In this document: one piece after another, positions 36,050-48,700 of the stretch
Position numbering within the stretch: the stretch's first letter is position 1
How the letters are laid out: every line of letters begins with the position of its first letter
NCBI GenBank assembly: GCA_965153455.1
Contig: OZ234501.1
Span: 7,936,001 to 8,000,000 of the forward strand
DNA length: 64,000 nucleotides
Direction: 5' to 3'
Origin: Sphagnum compactum
Taxonomy: Eukaryota > Bryophyta > Sphagnopsida > Sphagnales
Translations under genes and position numbers: made by a program
Notes under the pieces: model-generated
Told to the model about the DNA's origin: nothing
The model's database searches: none
What the model saw: only the letters and a program-made list of their open reading frames with translations

Positions 36050-37190
36050 GTTATTTGTGTTTTCTATAGAGGAAAAAAATCTAGTTTGAGCTTGGATTTT
36101 CTAAAAGCCAATGAGTTACTTTTGGTGTTGAGAGTAACTACAAAGCTTTACAAAATTTAAATTTAAATTAAAAAATTTCAAAGTTATTGATCTAAACCTG
36201 GGGGAAAAAAATCTAGTTTGAGCCTGAGTCCTAGGTTGAACCCAAGTTCAAGTTCAATTTTTTTTTTAAAACTTTTGCACCCCTTGAGCTAATTTTAACA
36301 TCAAGAGTAACTTGGCCATGACCGTTTTAAACCTGAGTTCAAACTTTAAAAAAAAATTCTCATTTTTTTTGGTGCACCCGTCTAGCTATTCTTGGCACCA
36401 AAAATTAGCTTGGCCATGGCCATTTCGAACTTGAATTCAAGCTCAATTTATTTATTTATTTGTTTTTTCTCTTACACCCGTTAAGTTATCTTGACACCAA
36501 GAGTTGTTCAGACATGGCCGTTCTAAACCCAAGCTCAAGCTCTAATTTTTTTCTTGTTTTGTTTTCCTATGGCCATCAAACTATTCTTGGTGTCGAGAGT
36601 AATTTGACTATGGTCACTTTTGAACCTAAACCTAAGTTTTTTTTTCTTCATGTTTTTGACACTCGTTAGATTATTTTTTAAGTTGAGAGTTGTTTGGCCA
36701 TGGCCGTTTTGAACCTGAACTCAAATTCGAATTTTTTTTCTTTTTTTTGGGCACCCATCAAGGTACTCTCGACACCAAAAGTTCCATGGCCATAGTTGTT
36801 TCGAACCAGAACTCAAATTCAAAAAAATTCTTGTTTTTTTTTTTTTTTGCACCATGGCCATGGCTACTTTAGACCCAAGTTCAAGCTCAAATATATTTAT
36901 TTATTTGGAACCTAAGCTTGAGCTTGGGTTTCATATGCTTTCTGAACTATTCTTGACATCGAAAATAGTTTGGTTTGTGACGATTCTAGCCTGAACATGA
37001 GTTCAAGTCTAAATTTGGTCAAATTTGAATTCAATGTTTTATTTTAAACATCCAAACTACTCTTGATGCTAAGAGTAGCTTCGCCATGGCCGTTTTGAAT
37101 CTCAACGTTGAATTTAGGTTTCTTACACCTTCCAAACTACTTTCAACACCGAATGTACTCAATAATGATGGATTCGAACAATAACTTGAG
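36050..37190. repeat. Satellite-like array, about 80-105-bp unit
   Basis: The landmark 'ttggccatggccgttttgaac', with variants, recurs near 36,312, 36,411, 36,512, 36,605, 36,692, 36,785, 36,853 and 37,084. Each is followed by 'ctgaactcaa.ttc', a poly-T run, 'cacccatcaa.ctattct' and 'gacaccaagagt'. Spacing is mostly 80-105 bp and the copies are quite diverged. ORFs at 36,460 and 36,690 are just translated array. Confidence 0.8.
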
Positions 37191-37699
37191 CTTGGCTCTT
37201 GGGATTGTTGCTAGATATGTTGGCACTTGTATTATGCAAAACTTTAAAAAATAAGTCACATGATGGGCAATTGTTGGGTTCAAATCAAAGAACGCACAAA
37301 ACAATCTTATGATGTTTATCAAGTAGTGGTGTATTGCATAGAAAGATGGTAGTGAATATGGAGAAATGTTTTTTGAAAAGAAAAATTTGATCTATTCAGT
37401 GAACCTTAGTAAATGAGAAGGAAGTTGAAGGTCTTCGTGACATTATGGATTTATTGAAGACTATATATTTGCCTTCTTAATTTATAAAAAATGCAAGTAC
37501 ACTCATCGAATCAATAGATAATTAGTAATATGATGTTTCAAAATAACTCCTTGAATTGTTTGAATCTAGGATCAATATTCCATTTTAAACTATCCTCCAA
37601 TTGACATCCCTATTTGATTATCTATGCAAGAATATATAAAAAATTAGTGGCGCATATCCAAAAATGCAAGAATTGGTGAAAACATAATGTTGTTTGTTG

Positions 37700-38080
37700 A
37701 TAGATAAATATTATTGGGGCAAATATCAAATGAAGAGGAAATAGAAAAGTATTTCACTTTGCAAGAAAGCCTAGAATGTAATGAAGGTGGTAGACTAGAA
37801 ATCATCGTGGAGGATGAAAATTCACATTTGAAGATTCCACCCTCTCAGCATTCCCATATGGTACAGGACTTAGCAAATTTATTCACTAATAATTTTTATT
37901 TAATTCCATCAAAGCTTAAACAAGATAAATGGTTACAAGATGAGAGAAAAAATATGATTCATAAAATGTTTCAAGTTGGGGAGGAATCACAAGGTTACCT
38001 TAAAGCCTATGAAGGTGAAACATTTATCATTACTAAGAGCGATATAACAAAATTCAAGGACCAGTTGAGAATGTATTGAA
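37700..38080 (+). other. Unrecognised 121-codon ORF, possible gene fragment
   Basis: An open frame rich in Glu, Lys and Asn ends at 38,079 and has protein-like composition (for example WLQDERKNMIHKMFQVGEES). It lacks an ATG at its 5' end, has no recognisable domain, and stops about 150 bases before the left end of the eroded CACTA-like element. It may be a pseudogene piece. No function is assigned. Confidence 0.25.
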
Positions 38081-38619
38081 TATGAGTAATTAGTGAACTT
38101 CGAACGAAACAACAAAGATGGAAACCTAGAAATGAAAGTCTCAAGGGCAATCAAAATAGATAAACAATAAGCAGTCCAAAATATGCATTCATTAGTAAAA
38201 TTCCTATTTTTCCAAATTAACCAAGTTGACTGGATGGGTTATTAGAGAACATGTTTTTTTTTTACTAGAGGCCAAGGGCTTGAATGACAATGGGTATTTT
38301 TTGACTAATCAATTTGACTAGAATGACCGATTTGACAATTAGTCAAATCAGACATCTAACCAAATTGGACATAAAAATACCACCGAATCCAATTGGTTAG
38401 TGGCCTGGTCAATAAGACCACCCAATTTAGTCAAATTGGCAAGTGCCCTAGTCAATAAGGCCACCTATTATACTCAATTAATAGGGCTAACTATGTAGGT
38501 TTCGTCAAAATGGCCAATGGCCTAGTCAAAAAGGCCAATTACAAATTCCAATACTAGTTGGGTATCTTAGAGTTACATATAACATTTTGACTATGTTGAA
38601 CCAATTAAAAAAAAGTTGG

Positions 38620-40850
38620 AAAATGTAAAAGTTAACTAATCATAACTAAATGAATCATGACCAAATTAATTATAGTTAAATTAATTAAATGTATGGTTTA
38701 TCTAACCATGGTTAAATTGAACTATATTGAAATTAATTATGGTTCAACAACCTATGAAAAAGCTAATTAAAGTTAAAACTAACCATAACTAATATAACCA
38801 TAGTCAATCTAATCATATTCAATAACTATGGTTAATTTAACCATAATTTGTTTCATTGTATATGTTTTAACCATGGTTAGTTTAGCCATATTTAATTTAA
38901 CCGTGATTCATTTACCCATAATTAATTATTCCATCATTTTTTGGGCCATATTCAGTTTAATTATGGCTAGTTTAACCATAAGTAATTTAGCAATTATAAA
39001 TAGTTTAACCATGGTCAATTTAACAATAGTTGGTTTAACTTTAGTAAGTTTAACCATGATAATTAGTTTAACATAATTAATTTAACCATTACTAATTGGG
39101 CCATTATTAGTTTTGCCATAATGCATTTAACCATGGTTACTATAAACATAACTAAATTAGTTATTAACATATTAGTTATTTTATTATCATAAATTTAACC
39201 AGAATTAATAGACCCATCATTAATTTTAAATTATTATTAATTTAGCTATGGTTGGTTTTGTCATAATTATTATTTTTTAATTATTTAAACCATAATTATT
39301 TCCACCATTTTGATTTTAGCCATAATTATTTCATTCATGTTATTTTAGCCTTAATTGGTTTTGCTATCAAATATTTATTCATTAATTAATTTAGCCATAT
39401 TAATTTTTTAAACGGTTAACTTAACCAAATTTATTTACTCATGGTTAGTTTAACCATTTGTAATTTAACCATGGTTAATTCTACCATAATTATTTAAACC
39501 ATAGTTACTTCATTCATGTTTATTTTAACCATAATTAATTTATGCATAATTGGGTTCACCATAAAATATTTATTCAGGAAAAATCAGTTGAGCCCTCTCA
39601 ATGTGTTCACATTATTGAACTTAATAAATTTAAATTCTGAAAATGTGAAAATAAAGAATGTGTTCACACTTGGGCTGATGGCACAGGCTACACTAGTAGA
39701 AGTTAAAGGAACAAAGCATGACCACAGATTGGCAAAATTGTATGTAGGCTTTTATGGCAATTAAGGATAATATTATTATTTGGGCCTGGTGAACATTCCC
39801 ATGTGAGCCACTAAACCCCCTAACGAGCGCTGTTTGGCGCCTTTTATGAGCCTGACAGTGCAGCCCTGTGGAGAACTACGATGTTTTGCTACAAGGTTTT
39901 AAATTTTTTTCCCTTTCGATTTTGTATCTGCAATAAATCTAAAAATAAACCCCTCTTTTGAATGCCTAATGATATGCCATTGGTTAGTGCCACATTTACT
40001 TCAAGGGAGGTTTGCGAATCAAAACCTACATCTTGATGCAAAACGTTTGCAAAGAACATTGATAATGAAAAACATTGCATCAAAAGGAAAATTTTGATCC
40101 CAAAATCTCCCCTGCAAGAAATATGATATTAACCACTAGCATACCATCAAGAATTAAAGAGTGAGGATTTATTTTTGAATTTATTGCAATCGAAAAGGAA
40201 ATTTTAAAAAAAATTTGCAGCCGAATAGCTCAGTTCTCCACAGGGCTACACTGTCAGGCCCATGAAAAGTGCTGAACAGAACTCGTTAAGAGGTGTTTTG
40301 GTTAGTTTAGCCATATTAATTTTATTCATGATTAGTTTAGCCATTTCTAGTTTAACCACGGTTGGTTTAACCATAAAATATTTATTCATTAGTTAGTTTA
40401 ATTATTTCTAATTTAGCCATGGTTGGTTTAGCCATAAAATATTTATTCATTGGTTAGTTTGACCATATTTACTTTATTCATGGTTAGTTTCATCATATTT
40501 ATTTTACTCATGGTTAATTTAACCATTTCTGATTTAACCATGGTTGGTTTTGCCATAATTATTTTATTCAAAATTATTTTAGTCATTATATATTTAACCA
40601 TTATTTATTTAGATATGGTTAATTGAACCATAATTATTTTTATTTATTTATTTTTTAACCATTATTAATTTAATGATCATTAATTTTGCCATAAATACTT
40701 TATTCATGGTTAATTTAATCATCCTTGGTTTTGCCACAATTAGTTTAACCATTCTTAATTTTGCCATAATTACTTTAGTTGCAGTTGGCTTATACATTAT
40801 TATTTTACCAATCATTGGTTTTGTTGTAATTAATTTTTCCTAAGTTAAAT
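38620..40850. repeat. TTAACCATAATTA-type minisatellite, interrupted
   Basis: Degenerate head-to-tail words of the form 'tttaaccatggttaa' and 'tttagccataatta', with a 12-18 bp spacing, run from about 38,620 to 39,550. They resume from 40,305 to about 40,850, split by the sequences at 39,556-40,303. The ORF at 38,828-39,076 is translated repeat. Confidence 0.8.
39811..40303. mobile_element. Nested small TIR element (MITE-like)
   Basis: The left arm (from about 39,811) reads 'cccctaacgag', 'cttttatgagcctgacagtg', 'ccctgtggagaact'. The complement of the right arm (ending about 40,303) gives 'cctcttaacgag', 'cttttcatgggcctgacagtg', 'ccctgtggagaact'. The inverted repeats are about 65-95 bp long in a roughly 490-bp element. 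It sits inside the minisatellite. The superfamily is undecided because the exact ends and target duplication are unclear. Confidence 0.75.
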
Positions 40851-41677
40851 TTGCCACCTATTTAACTTGAGTAATGTAAATATGAGATTAAATAACCTAA
40901 ATACTAGTAGCTTATATGTAAGTGTATTTATTTATATATACCCTACCTGTACTCCACTTATTTACTTATGTTTTAACCTATACGTAACCTAGTTATATAA
41001 GTTAGGATAGGCCATTTATATACCTATGATAAATTATTAATTGGTTAACTAATTATTTACCTAAAATACATTAAGGAATGTGTAATTAATTAGTTAAATA
41101 TTAATTATTACAAATACATTGTTGATAATATATAATGTTAGGTCAAATTTGTAAAGATTAGTTGTAATTTGGTTGTAATTATCAATCAAAAATATAGTAC
41201 ATTATAACTATCTTGATATTTTATATAATTCAAGGATTTATAATATGGTTGTAATTATTAATTAAAACTAAATACCTAGACATTAACTAATACTATTTTT
41301 ATTTCAATTTAATTAACATACATTTTTACCTACATTTTTATTCATTTACTTACTTAATTTATGTATCTTATGTGATTATTTAAAAATAATGTTATGTGAA
41401 CTAAAAGGCTATAGTGTTGTGTGGACATGAAAATGTTTCTCCTTCCCAAAAATTTGTCCCGTATTGTTTGTCATCCTTTCCAAATGATGAGCAATATAAA
41501 TAAATGCACCATAAGCATTCTAAACATAATAAATATTTTAAAAAGGAAGGCCACTTGGGATGAGCCAATTAAAAAGGCTCAACCTTAAAGGCCAAATTAG
41601 GTTGAAGGCTCCTAGACATAGATACCTTAGTAGTAGGTATTTAATTTTAGGCTTAACCTAGGTTGCCTAAGTTATAT

Positions 41678-41866
41678 ACACGTGGCATAGCCTAGTGGCC
41701 AATGTTTAAATTCCACATGGCATAACTTAATGGCCAATGTTTAAATGCCACATGGCATCATCTAGATGGCCAATGTTTAAATCCCACATGGCATACCTAG
41801 GTGGCCAATGTTTAAATGCCATGTGGTTTAACTTGGGTGATCATTGTTTAAATGCCACATGGCATT
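41678..41866. repeat. Tandem repeat, 35-36-bp unit
   Basis: Between five and six copies of 'ccacatggcat', 'a.ctaggtggccaatgttt', 'aaatg' start near 41,679, 41,714, 41,749, 41,785, 41,820 and 41,856, near the right end of the CACTA-like element. Confidence 0.85.
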
Positions 41867-42557
41867 TGCCTAATCAAAATGACTAGTCAAAAATGTCAAC
41901 CTAGGCCTAGTCGAAAATACATGGCTTAATCACAATGGATAGGTTGAAAACGAGTTGTCCAAAATGACTGAAATGTGTTTTTGACGCCTATCCGAAATGG
42001 GTGTTTTTTACCAAAATTTCTAGTAAAAAACATTAGGAATTCTAGTAGTGATTCAATGTGTCAAATGTTCTTTATTTAAAAAATTAATAGTTGTGCATTA
42101 AAAATCCAAAAATAGAGATACATTCTTAAGATCTCAAAGCTAGTGATAGAATAATGTATAGTGGAACCTTAGTTTGAAGTTTTCCTCGAGATAACACTAT
42201 GAAAAATTGTGTTCGCCAAAACCACATTGCCCTGTAACTATAGCTAAAAAAAACTCATATACAATTATTGTGTTACTACGCTTTAGGTATTACAACTAGT
42301 ATGCAACTATCCATTTGAAAATACAGGGAATTAATAAATAGATTACCACATTAAAAAATTAATTAGTTGTATTATAGTTGTAAGTGAGTTGAAAATGGAT
42401 CTTCTATATGATAACTTCTACATAACGTATATACATTTGTAGTCAACCATGTTTGATTTTTGAAGGAATTGCACTATAGTTACATGTGACAACTATTTTA
42501 GAATTGTTGTAAATGTGCCACTTATGTAACAACTATGTTGTAACTAGTTGTCTTCTC

Positions 42558-43015
42558 CATTTTGAATGATTTAAAATGTTATAAGAACACCTTTTCAAAC
42601 TCTACAAATCATCTTTGAAATGCAAAGCCAAGGGACTAACTAAAAAAAAGTTGTAAAGAAAATACATTTTATAAATTGCAAAAGTGTTTTTTTTCATTTT
42701 TTCATTTTGACCCCTACTTTCAAACCTCATAACTTTCTTAATTCTTATTCATTTTGAATGGTTTAAAGTGTGATAAGAATGCTAGCTAAAATTTTACGAA
42801 TCATCTTTGAAATGAAAAGTCAAGGGACCAACCAAAAAAGAGTTGTAAAGAAAATATGTTTTTTCAAATTATAATTTTTTTCATTTTTCTTCATTTTGAC
42901 CTTTCCTACTTTCAAACCTCATAATTTTATTAAGTCTTATTCATTTTAAATGATTTAAAGTCTTATAGGAATGGCACTTAAAGTTTTACAAATCATCTTT
43001 AAACTCTAATAGCAA
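42558..43015. repeat. Tandem duplication, 192-bp unit, 2.4 copies
   Basis: The unit starts 'cattttgaatg.tttaaa.tg.tataag', continues 'aatcatctttgaaatg' and 'gtcaagggac', then 'agttgtaaagaaaat', and ends 'tttcaaacctcataa'. Copies begin at 42558, 42750 and 42942 (partial). No coding potential. Confidence 0.85.
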
Positions 43016-43020
43016 CAAAG

Positions 43021-45480
43021 CAACATACAAAGAACTTTTGGGGTGTTCAAGAACTGGCCTTTGTAACATTGAATGGTTTGTTTTTTTGAGTTCATGACCC
43101 CTTTTACTTTGGGGGGCCATAACTTTTTCAATCATATTTTATTTTTGATGATTTTTAGTGCACCACATGCATTAATATGAGGGGTTCAAGTTTTTTTCAG
43201 ATACCAAAAACAATAGAGCCTTCCCCTTGGATTTTGTTTGCCCTGAGTGTTTAAATGTTCAGTCACTAGCCGATTTACCCTATGTTGTTGCAACCCCATT
43301 TGCAACTAAAAAACAACTAGAGGATTTAACCCATATGCCTTGTCTTTGAATCCCACGTTACAAACTATATAAAGAAGGTGTCCTCTTTTATGTTTTCACA
43401 TTAAAATACACATGCCATTTTGGGATGAGCTCAAAAAAGTTGAACCCTAAAGACAAAATAAAAATATATATTTATAAGACTATTATTTAATTCATTTAGT
43501 CTTGTACTTTCCTACCTACTTGCCTACCTATGTGGGTAAGTAAGTCCTATTTTTCTACCTACCTATGTAGGTAGGTAAGTAAATATGTATGTAGTGTAGG
43601 TATGTCGATCTTAGGACCTACTAACCTACCTACCTATGGCTATGTATTGACCTACCTAGCTATTAAAATGCATTATTTTTTATTTTTTTTCAAATTTTAA
43701 TTAATATGCCATGTGGCAATTTTTATTAGGCAACGTGTCATAATATCATACCATCAATAATCTAATAGATGATGGACATCAATATTTCAAAAAAAAATTA
43801 AATCCAAAAATCTTTATAGTGCCACATGTTAAGTTTTAATGGATGGATGAAAATTACTAATGTCAGCATGACGTTATGGCTATAGTTATAGTGGAGTTGC
43901 ATAGTAGTTAAAAATGAGTGGTTTCGGCATAGTTGCAATTGAGTTTGGATTACACTATGATAAAAAGGAGTGTTTTGCACTAACTTTGCAATTCAGTTTT
44001 TGAGTTATAATGACCACTTGCAACTCACCGTATATACAATGCAACTCATTAAAGCTATGTGGTCTAATGCACATTTGGTGGATGTATCCTATCAAGTGGT
44101 ACCTCAAAACACTAAAGAGCTATGTAGAATTTTTTAAATCTTTTCAATATTTTTTTTTTTAGGACATTATGATTTGAATCATAATTTTCAAGATTCACAA
44201 GTTTTGGTTCTATGTAGATGACATGAATTGTTATGTGGGGTGTACAAAGTGTAAGTTTATAGTCAAAAAATCAATAGTTCTTTCTATGCAAAAGGGGACT
44301 AATTTATCATGTCGCAACCCTAACATTAGGTTTGCGACTAAGTGTGAAGTGCAAGGGCCCATGAGGTCAAGAGTGTGTTTAAGTGTGAAACACATTCGCA
44401 CAAATGGGGAAGAGTGCAAAGGACGAAGCCCAATGACTCCCAAGTGCACTCTCATTACGGGAGTTGTGAATGTTCGAAACCTTGGTTGGAAAGCCAAACA
44501 AGCACCAAATTGGCCCCCCAAACACCATTAGAAAAATCTTGAAGCGTATATGCTTAAGGTGTTCTCGCATTGTTCATTTAGACCTGATTTGCATGAGTTA
44601 TGATCAAAAGAAGGGGCCAGAGTCAAATTAGGAATGACTCTCGATCACAAATCCTTTAAAAGAAGTGGTCAAATGAGGTCTGATTGGAACGTGCTATACG
44701 CTGTTGGAAAGATATTTTTGAAGGTTATAAAACATTACCCTCACATTCTCAAAACAAGTTTGATTTGAGAAAGATATGAATGTCCAAAATGTTGAAACAA
44801 TGGGAGTCCCAATTTGGGCACTTGGGAGTCCCAAGGAAAAGTGACATTTGGATGTAGTCCCTACATAGAAGCACAGAATATACTATAGGGAGGGGAGTGG
44901 TGCTTCCTTCCAAAAGTTGTGGGCCATGTAAAGCTTATGCTTGAGGTTGTCCCTATTAAATCCGTTGCACCACTTCCATTCAACTTACACTAACCACCCT
45001 CTTTTATTGGGTGTGCAAGTAGGTTAACCTCGTCTTGAACTTTCAATTGTGAGTTCGTCTTAGTCCCATCTCAAAGCTCCAGCACGCCCTCCTACCCCCG
45101 AAATGTGGTGAGTTAAGGAGTGTGTCCCAACTCTCTTCTTCTTTCGTTGTTTCATTTTGGGACCCACCTTGAGGAGTTTAGGGGTGTGTCAAATCAAAAG
45201 ATGAGATGAAATCTCATGAAGAAGCTAGTTGTGTTCTCAATATATGCCAACCTATCCTTCCTCATAATCTGATCGGTGTCAAAAGTTCAATTTTAATATA
45301 TTGATTACGAATGTAATGTCGTATCCTAGAACATGGCATGGGAAGCTGCTCAACCCACACTTCAATTTACCATGTCAAAACAATAGTACAATCAATGGGA
45401 GGTTGCTTGACTTCTTGAAGCAACTTTCCAACCACCATTAAATGTTCTTATTCTTGGATATGGTCAAATTTATAAGATTT
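43021..45480. other. Intergenic; dispersed repeat with short tandem words
   Basis: 43,500-43,670 holds clustered GTAG and CTAC words (ctacctac, gtaggtag) in both orientations. 44,220-45,190 has higher GC than its surroundings and a 102-codon ORF (44,223-44,531) overlapped by ORFs on the other strand. The segment looks like part of a retroelement or other interspersed repeat, but no protein motif supports a call. Confidence 0.4.
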
Positions 45481-45481
45481 T

Positions 45482-45736
45482 ATGTGGCAAAGCAATATAA
45501 ACAAGATGAAATATGAAATTATAATTGGGAACTTTTCGACTTGCACTTCCATGGATTTCGTTACTTTGATTTCAAGTTCATTGGGGAAATGGGGGAAATG
45601 GTTACCATGTAAACACATGTACTATGTACTACAACATGTCATGTTTTGTGGGCAATTTGAAAAATTCATTCATTTCCCAACTTGGAGTTGTGATGAAGTT
45701 CGTCGCTGGTTGGCTTGGTCTGTAGCTTTCATGTAA
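45482..45736 (+). pseudogene. SWIM-type zinc-finger exon relic (MULE/FAR1-like)
   Basis: The 84-codon frame contains an interrupted SWIM finger, where the family pattern is C-x-C-x(n)-C-x-H. Here STCTSMDF supplies only the first Cys, the second being Ser, while GKWLPCKHMYYVLQHV supplies the C-x-H pair intact. The following IHFPTWSCDEVRRWL matches the helix that often follows SWIM in Mutator-like transposases and related plant proteins. The frame runs into a consensus donor, CAT|GTAAGTA, at about 45,732. It was probably an exon of a transposase or domesticated derivative. No other exon of it could be found nearby. Confidence 0.5.
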
Positions 45737-48700
45737 GTAAAAATAATAATAATAAATGATTCCGAAATTTGTAAAAAAACACTTTCCATTGTAACATTGA
45801 ACATGATGTTATGGGTTTCTTTCCATGGTCAAAAATTACACCAATTGTTATTATTTTGATTTAATAGGTCTTGATTTGCTAAAGGCTTGGATTAATGTTG
45901 ATTTATAAACCTAGTAGGTATGAAGCATGTTTCACTATGTGAAAAACCACACATCAGATTGAGTGTGTTAGATAAAAATTTATTAATTATGCTCAACATT
46001 ATATTAGGTGTTCTAATTATTTTCGCTTGTTCTTACCCCTAAAGAAAGAAAGCAAGAAAATTATTTTTTCAATTTGAATGTTCCATTGGTTTAGTTGGAA
46101 AAATATTGCCACGTAAACAAATTATTTTTGCATATGTGGTAAGAATATTCGAAAAGGATTCCTTCCAGCTCATCAAAGTCAAAGTCATATGCTTATTACT
46201 CACATTCAAAACTCATTGTTAGTTACGTTAGACACCTATACAATGAAATGTATGCATCATAAATATGATTGTAAAAAACCATGTTTGATTTTGTTGGCAA
46301 ATTACACTTTAATTGCATTTGACAACTATGTTACAACTAGGGTAAATTGTAACACCCAATTAATAACTATTTTGCAATTCGTGTACAACCTTGACACATA
46401 TGATCATGCCACTATCCATTAGATCTAGTAGTTTTAACTATTTTGCAACTAGTTATCAACTATCGAATTTTTAATGATACAATTAGTTATGCCATTAAGT
46501 TTCGATTACATAAAAACTACTTGTCCATTATTTTGGGATTGTTGTCCAATTGTGATATGATTAGCAAATGTCAATTATGTGGCAACCCATAATATCACAT
46601 CACATGCAAATTATAAATTTAGTTGAACTTGTGTAGTTCTTAAGTGGTATTGAAACAATTTATACATTGTGTTAGCAATTCCATTAAGATGTTCATTACA
46701 TTACAATGTTATTAGGATTGTTCACATATACACATGGTCATTATAAACAACTTATATGTAATTAAATTTCAATTGGAAATTTGAAATGTGAAAATATGAA
46801 ACTTGGTCTTGATATGTAAATGCAAATGACATGTGATAATAAGTTAGTAGGATATCAACAACCCTTGTGTGCTTATGTTTATTTTCAAGAAATTCAAGAT
46901 GAGCTAGAATGGAAAGGGGTTTTTTTAAACACCCAACATCTAGTAGAAATGTGAGCCAAGACAACCAAATCCACCAAACCAACATTTGGACACGTTAACC
47001 AAATCACCCATGTTAACTAAGTCATACATGTGGTTATTGTGAACAACTAGTATGCAACTACATTTGAACTTGGAAGTTGAAATTTGGGCAGGAAACTTTA
47101 AACAAATTACATGTGGTAGTAAGTCAATAGATTTCCCCATTTGCATCAATGACCCTCATGTGCTTATGCCTATTGTCAAGAAATTCAAGATGAACTAGAA
47201 AGGAGAAAGTTTTTTTCTCTAAACATTTTGTGTGATAAAAATATCATATGTGCTACATCATTTATTTTATTCTTGCCTTTTTGGCTTTCAATTTAGAATT
47301 AAATATTTTAGGTTGTTACAAGTTGTATTTTTCATTTAGAAAACTTGAAGATTTACATCATTAGTCATGTTCTTTTATTTCTTTGCATCAAAGAAATTTG
47401 GAGTGAAAAAAACATCCATTTTATTTAGAAGTTGACTTGTAAGGTGTTACTTATAATGGTGAGGGATTTGGGAAGGGTGAAAAAATTTGTAAGGAGAATC
47501 ATTTTGTGAATTTGTTTGTGTTTGAACATTTGGATTTTGGGGTGAAAAGTGGAATTGAAGTAAAACTAGTTTGTTTAAATACACATGTTATTTTGTGCAT
47601 TTATTTTGACTTTCATTACTTTTGATTATTTTTGTGTTATATAGGGCTATGTTGATATGTTTGAGTCTATCAAAATCAAAGATATACATAAAAGATAAAT
47701 TTCTTTCAAAATTAAATTGGTGGTTGTGTTTAAAAATATATAGTTAAGTAAAAGAACATGCACATGTGATGTTATATAATTATACTAATTTTCTAATAAT
47801 TATGACACTAAATGTGTTGTTTATTATGTAGTGAATCAATCCAAGATCACAAAACAAATGCTAAAACAACAAAGGTGAAACAAGAGACCAAATATGGTAA
47901 ATTGAACCTCAAAACTCCAATTATATGATGCATCTTATTTTGAAAACCATAAATGTATGACTGTATATTAATTTATATTTGAATTGCACGTATTTTTTGT
48001 GGCATTTTTGTCACATTATGTTAGTGTTAATAGTCGCATTGTGTTAATGTTGTTTCAATGCAGTTGTAATGTGTTATGTATGTTGCTTGTTAAAACAAAA
48101 TTAATGTCATTATAGTTGGAAAATAATTTCATATACATTAAAAATATGAACATCTAGATATCTTTCACATTATAATGTTATGTATATGTTATTGACTGCA
48201 TTTCACATGTGACACTAACTATCAAAATAAAGTAGATTTCAAGTACACAAAATGGAATGAAAAAATTGTGAGTCAGATTCCATTTCAACAAAATAGAAAA
48301 AAAAATCCTCACAAAATGGAAATACAATCTAAGAGTTTTAAACAACAATATTTGATTATTATGGTTCATCATTTTTGTGATGACCCTTTGTATGGGAAAA
48401 GGAAAACCTTTTCCATAAGTACCTTGGGCATTACATTTAGATTTATAATCAAATTAAATTCCAAAAAAAAACCATCTTTTTAAATGCTTTTGTAAGTTTA
48501 ATGCATACAATTTCAAATCAGTTTTATGTTTATATATAGTGTTGGAATGTATTAAGTTGTAAACCAGTGTTAAATAATACACACATAACTATAATTGAGG
48601 AAAACATTAACTGGTGTATGTGTTTTTAAATGGCCATTTCACTATTCCTAATTAAATTATAAATAGTTGCCATTTAATGGCAATTGATAATTTAAACAAC

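Larger units (their letters stand above)
38237..42050. mobile_element. Eroded CACTA-like element
   Basis: The right end ...GGAATTCTAGTAGTG at 42050 is a perfect CACTACTAG terminus in complement, followed inward by 'cattaggaatt' and 'ttttttactagaaattttgg'. The left side at about 38237 (GGTTATTAGAGAACATG, poly-T, ACTAGAGGCCAAGG) aligns with it but has lost the CACTA itself. Subterminal zones on both sides carry 'cctagtca.aa.ggcca' words. No target duplication is evident (ATG against ATT), so the left boundary is tentative. The interior is minisatellite, as in the element at 28.6-31.7 kb, with a second element nested in it. Confidence 0.5.

Noticed and set aside
44223-44531. Cys-containing 102-codon ORF, possible zinc protein
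   Set aside because: Cys spacing fits no known finger, two ORFs overlap on the other strand, and the segment looks like a dispersed repeat.
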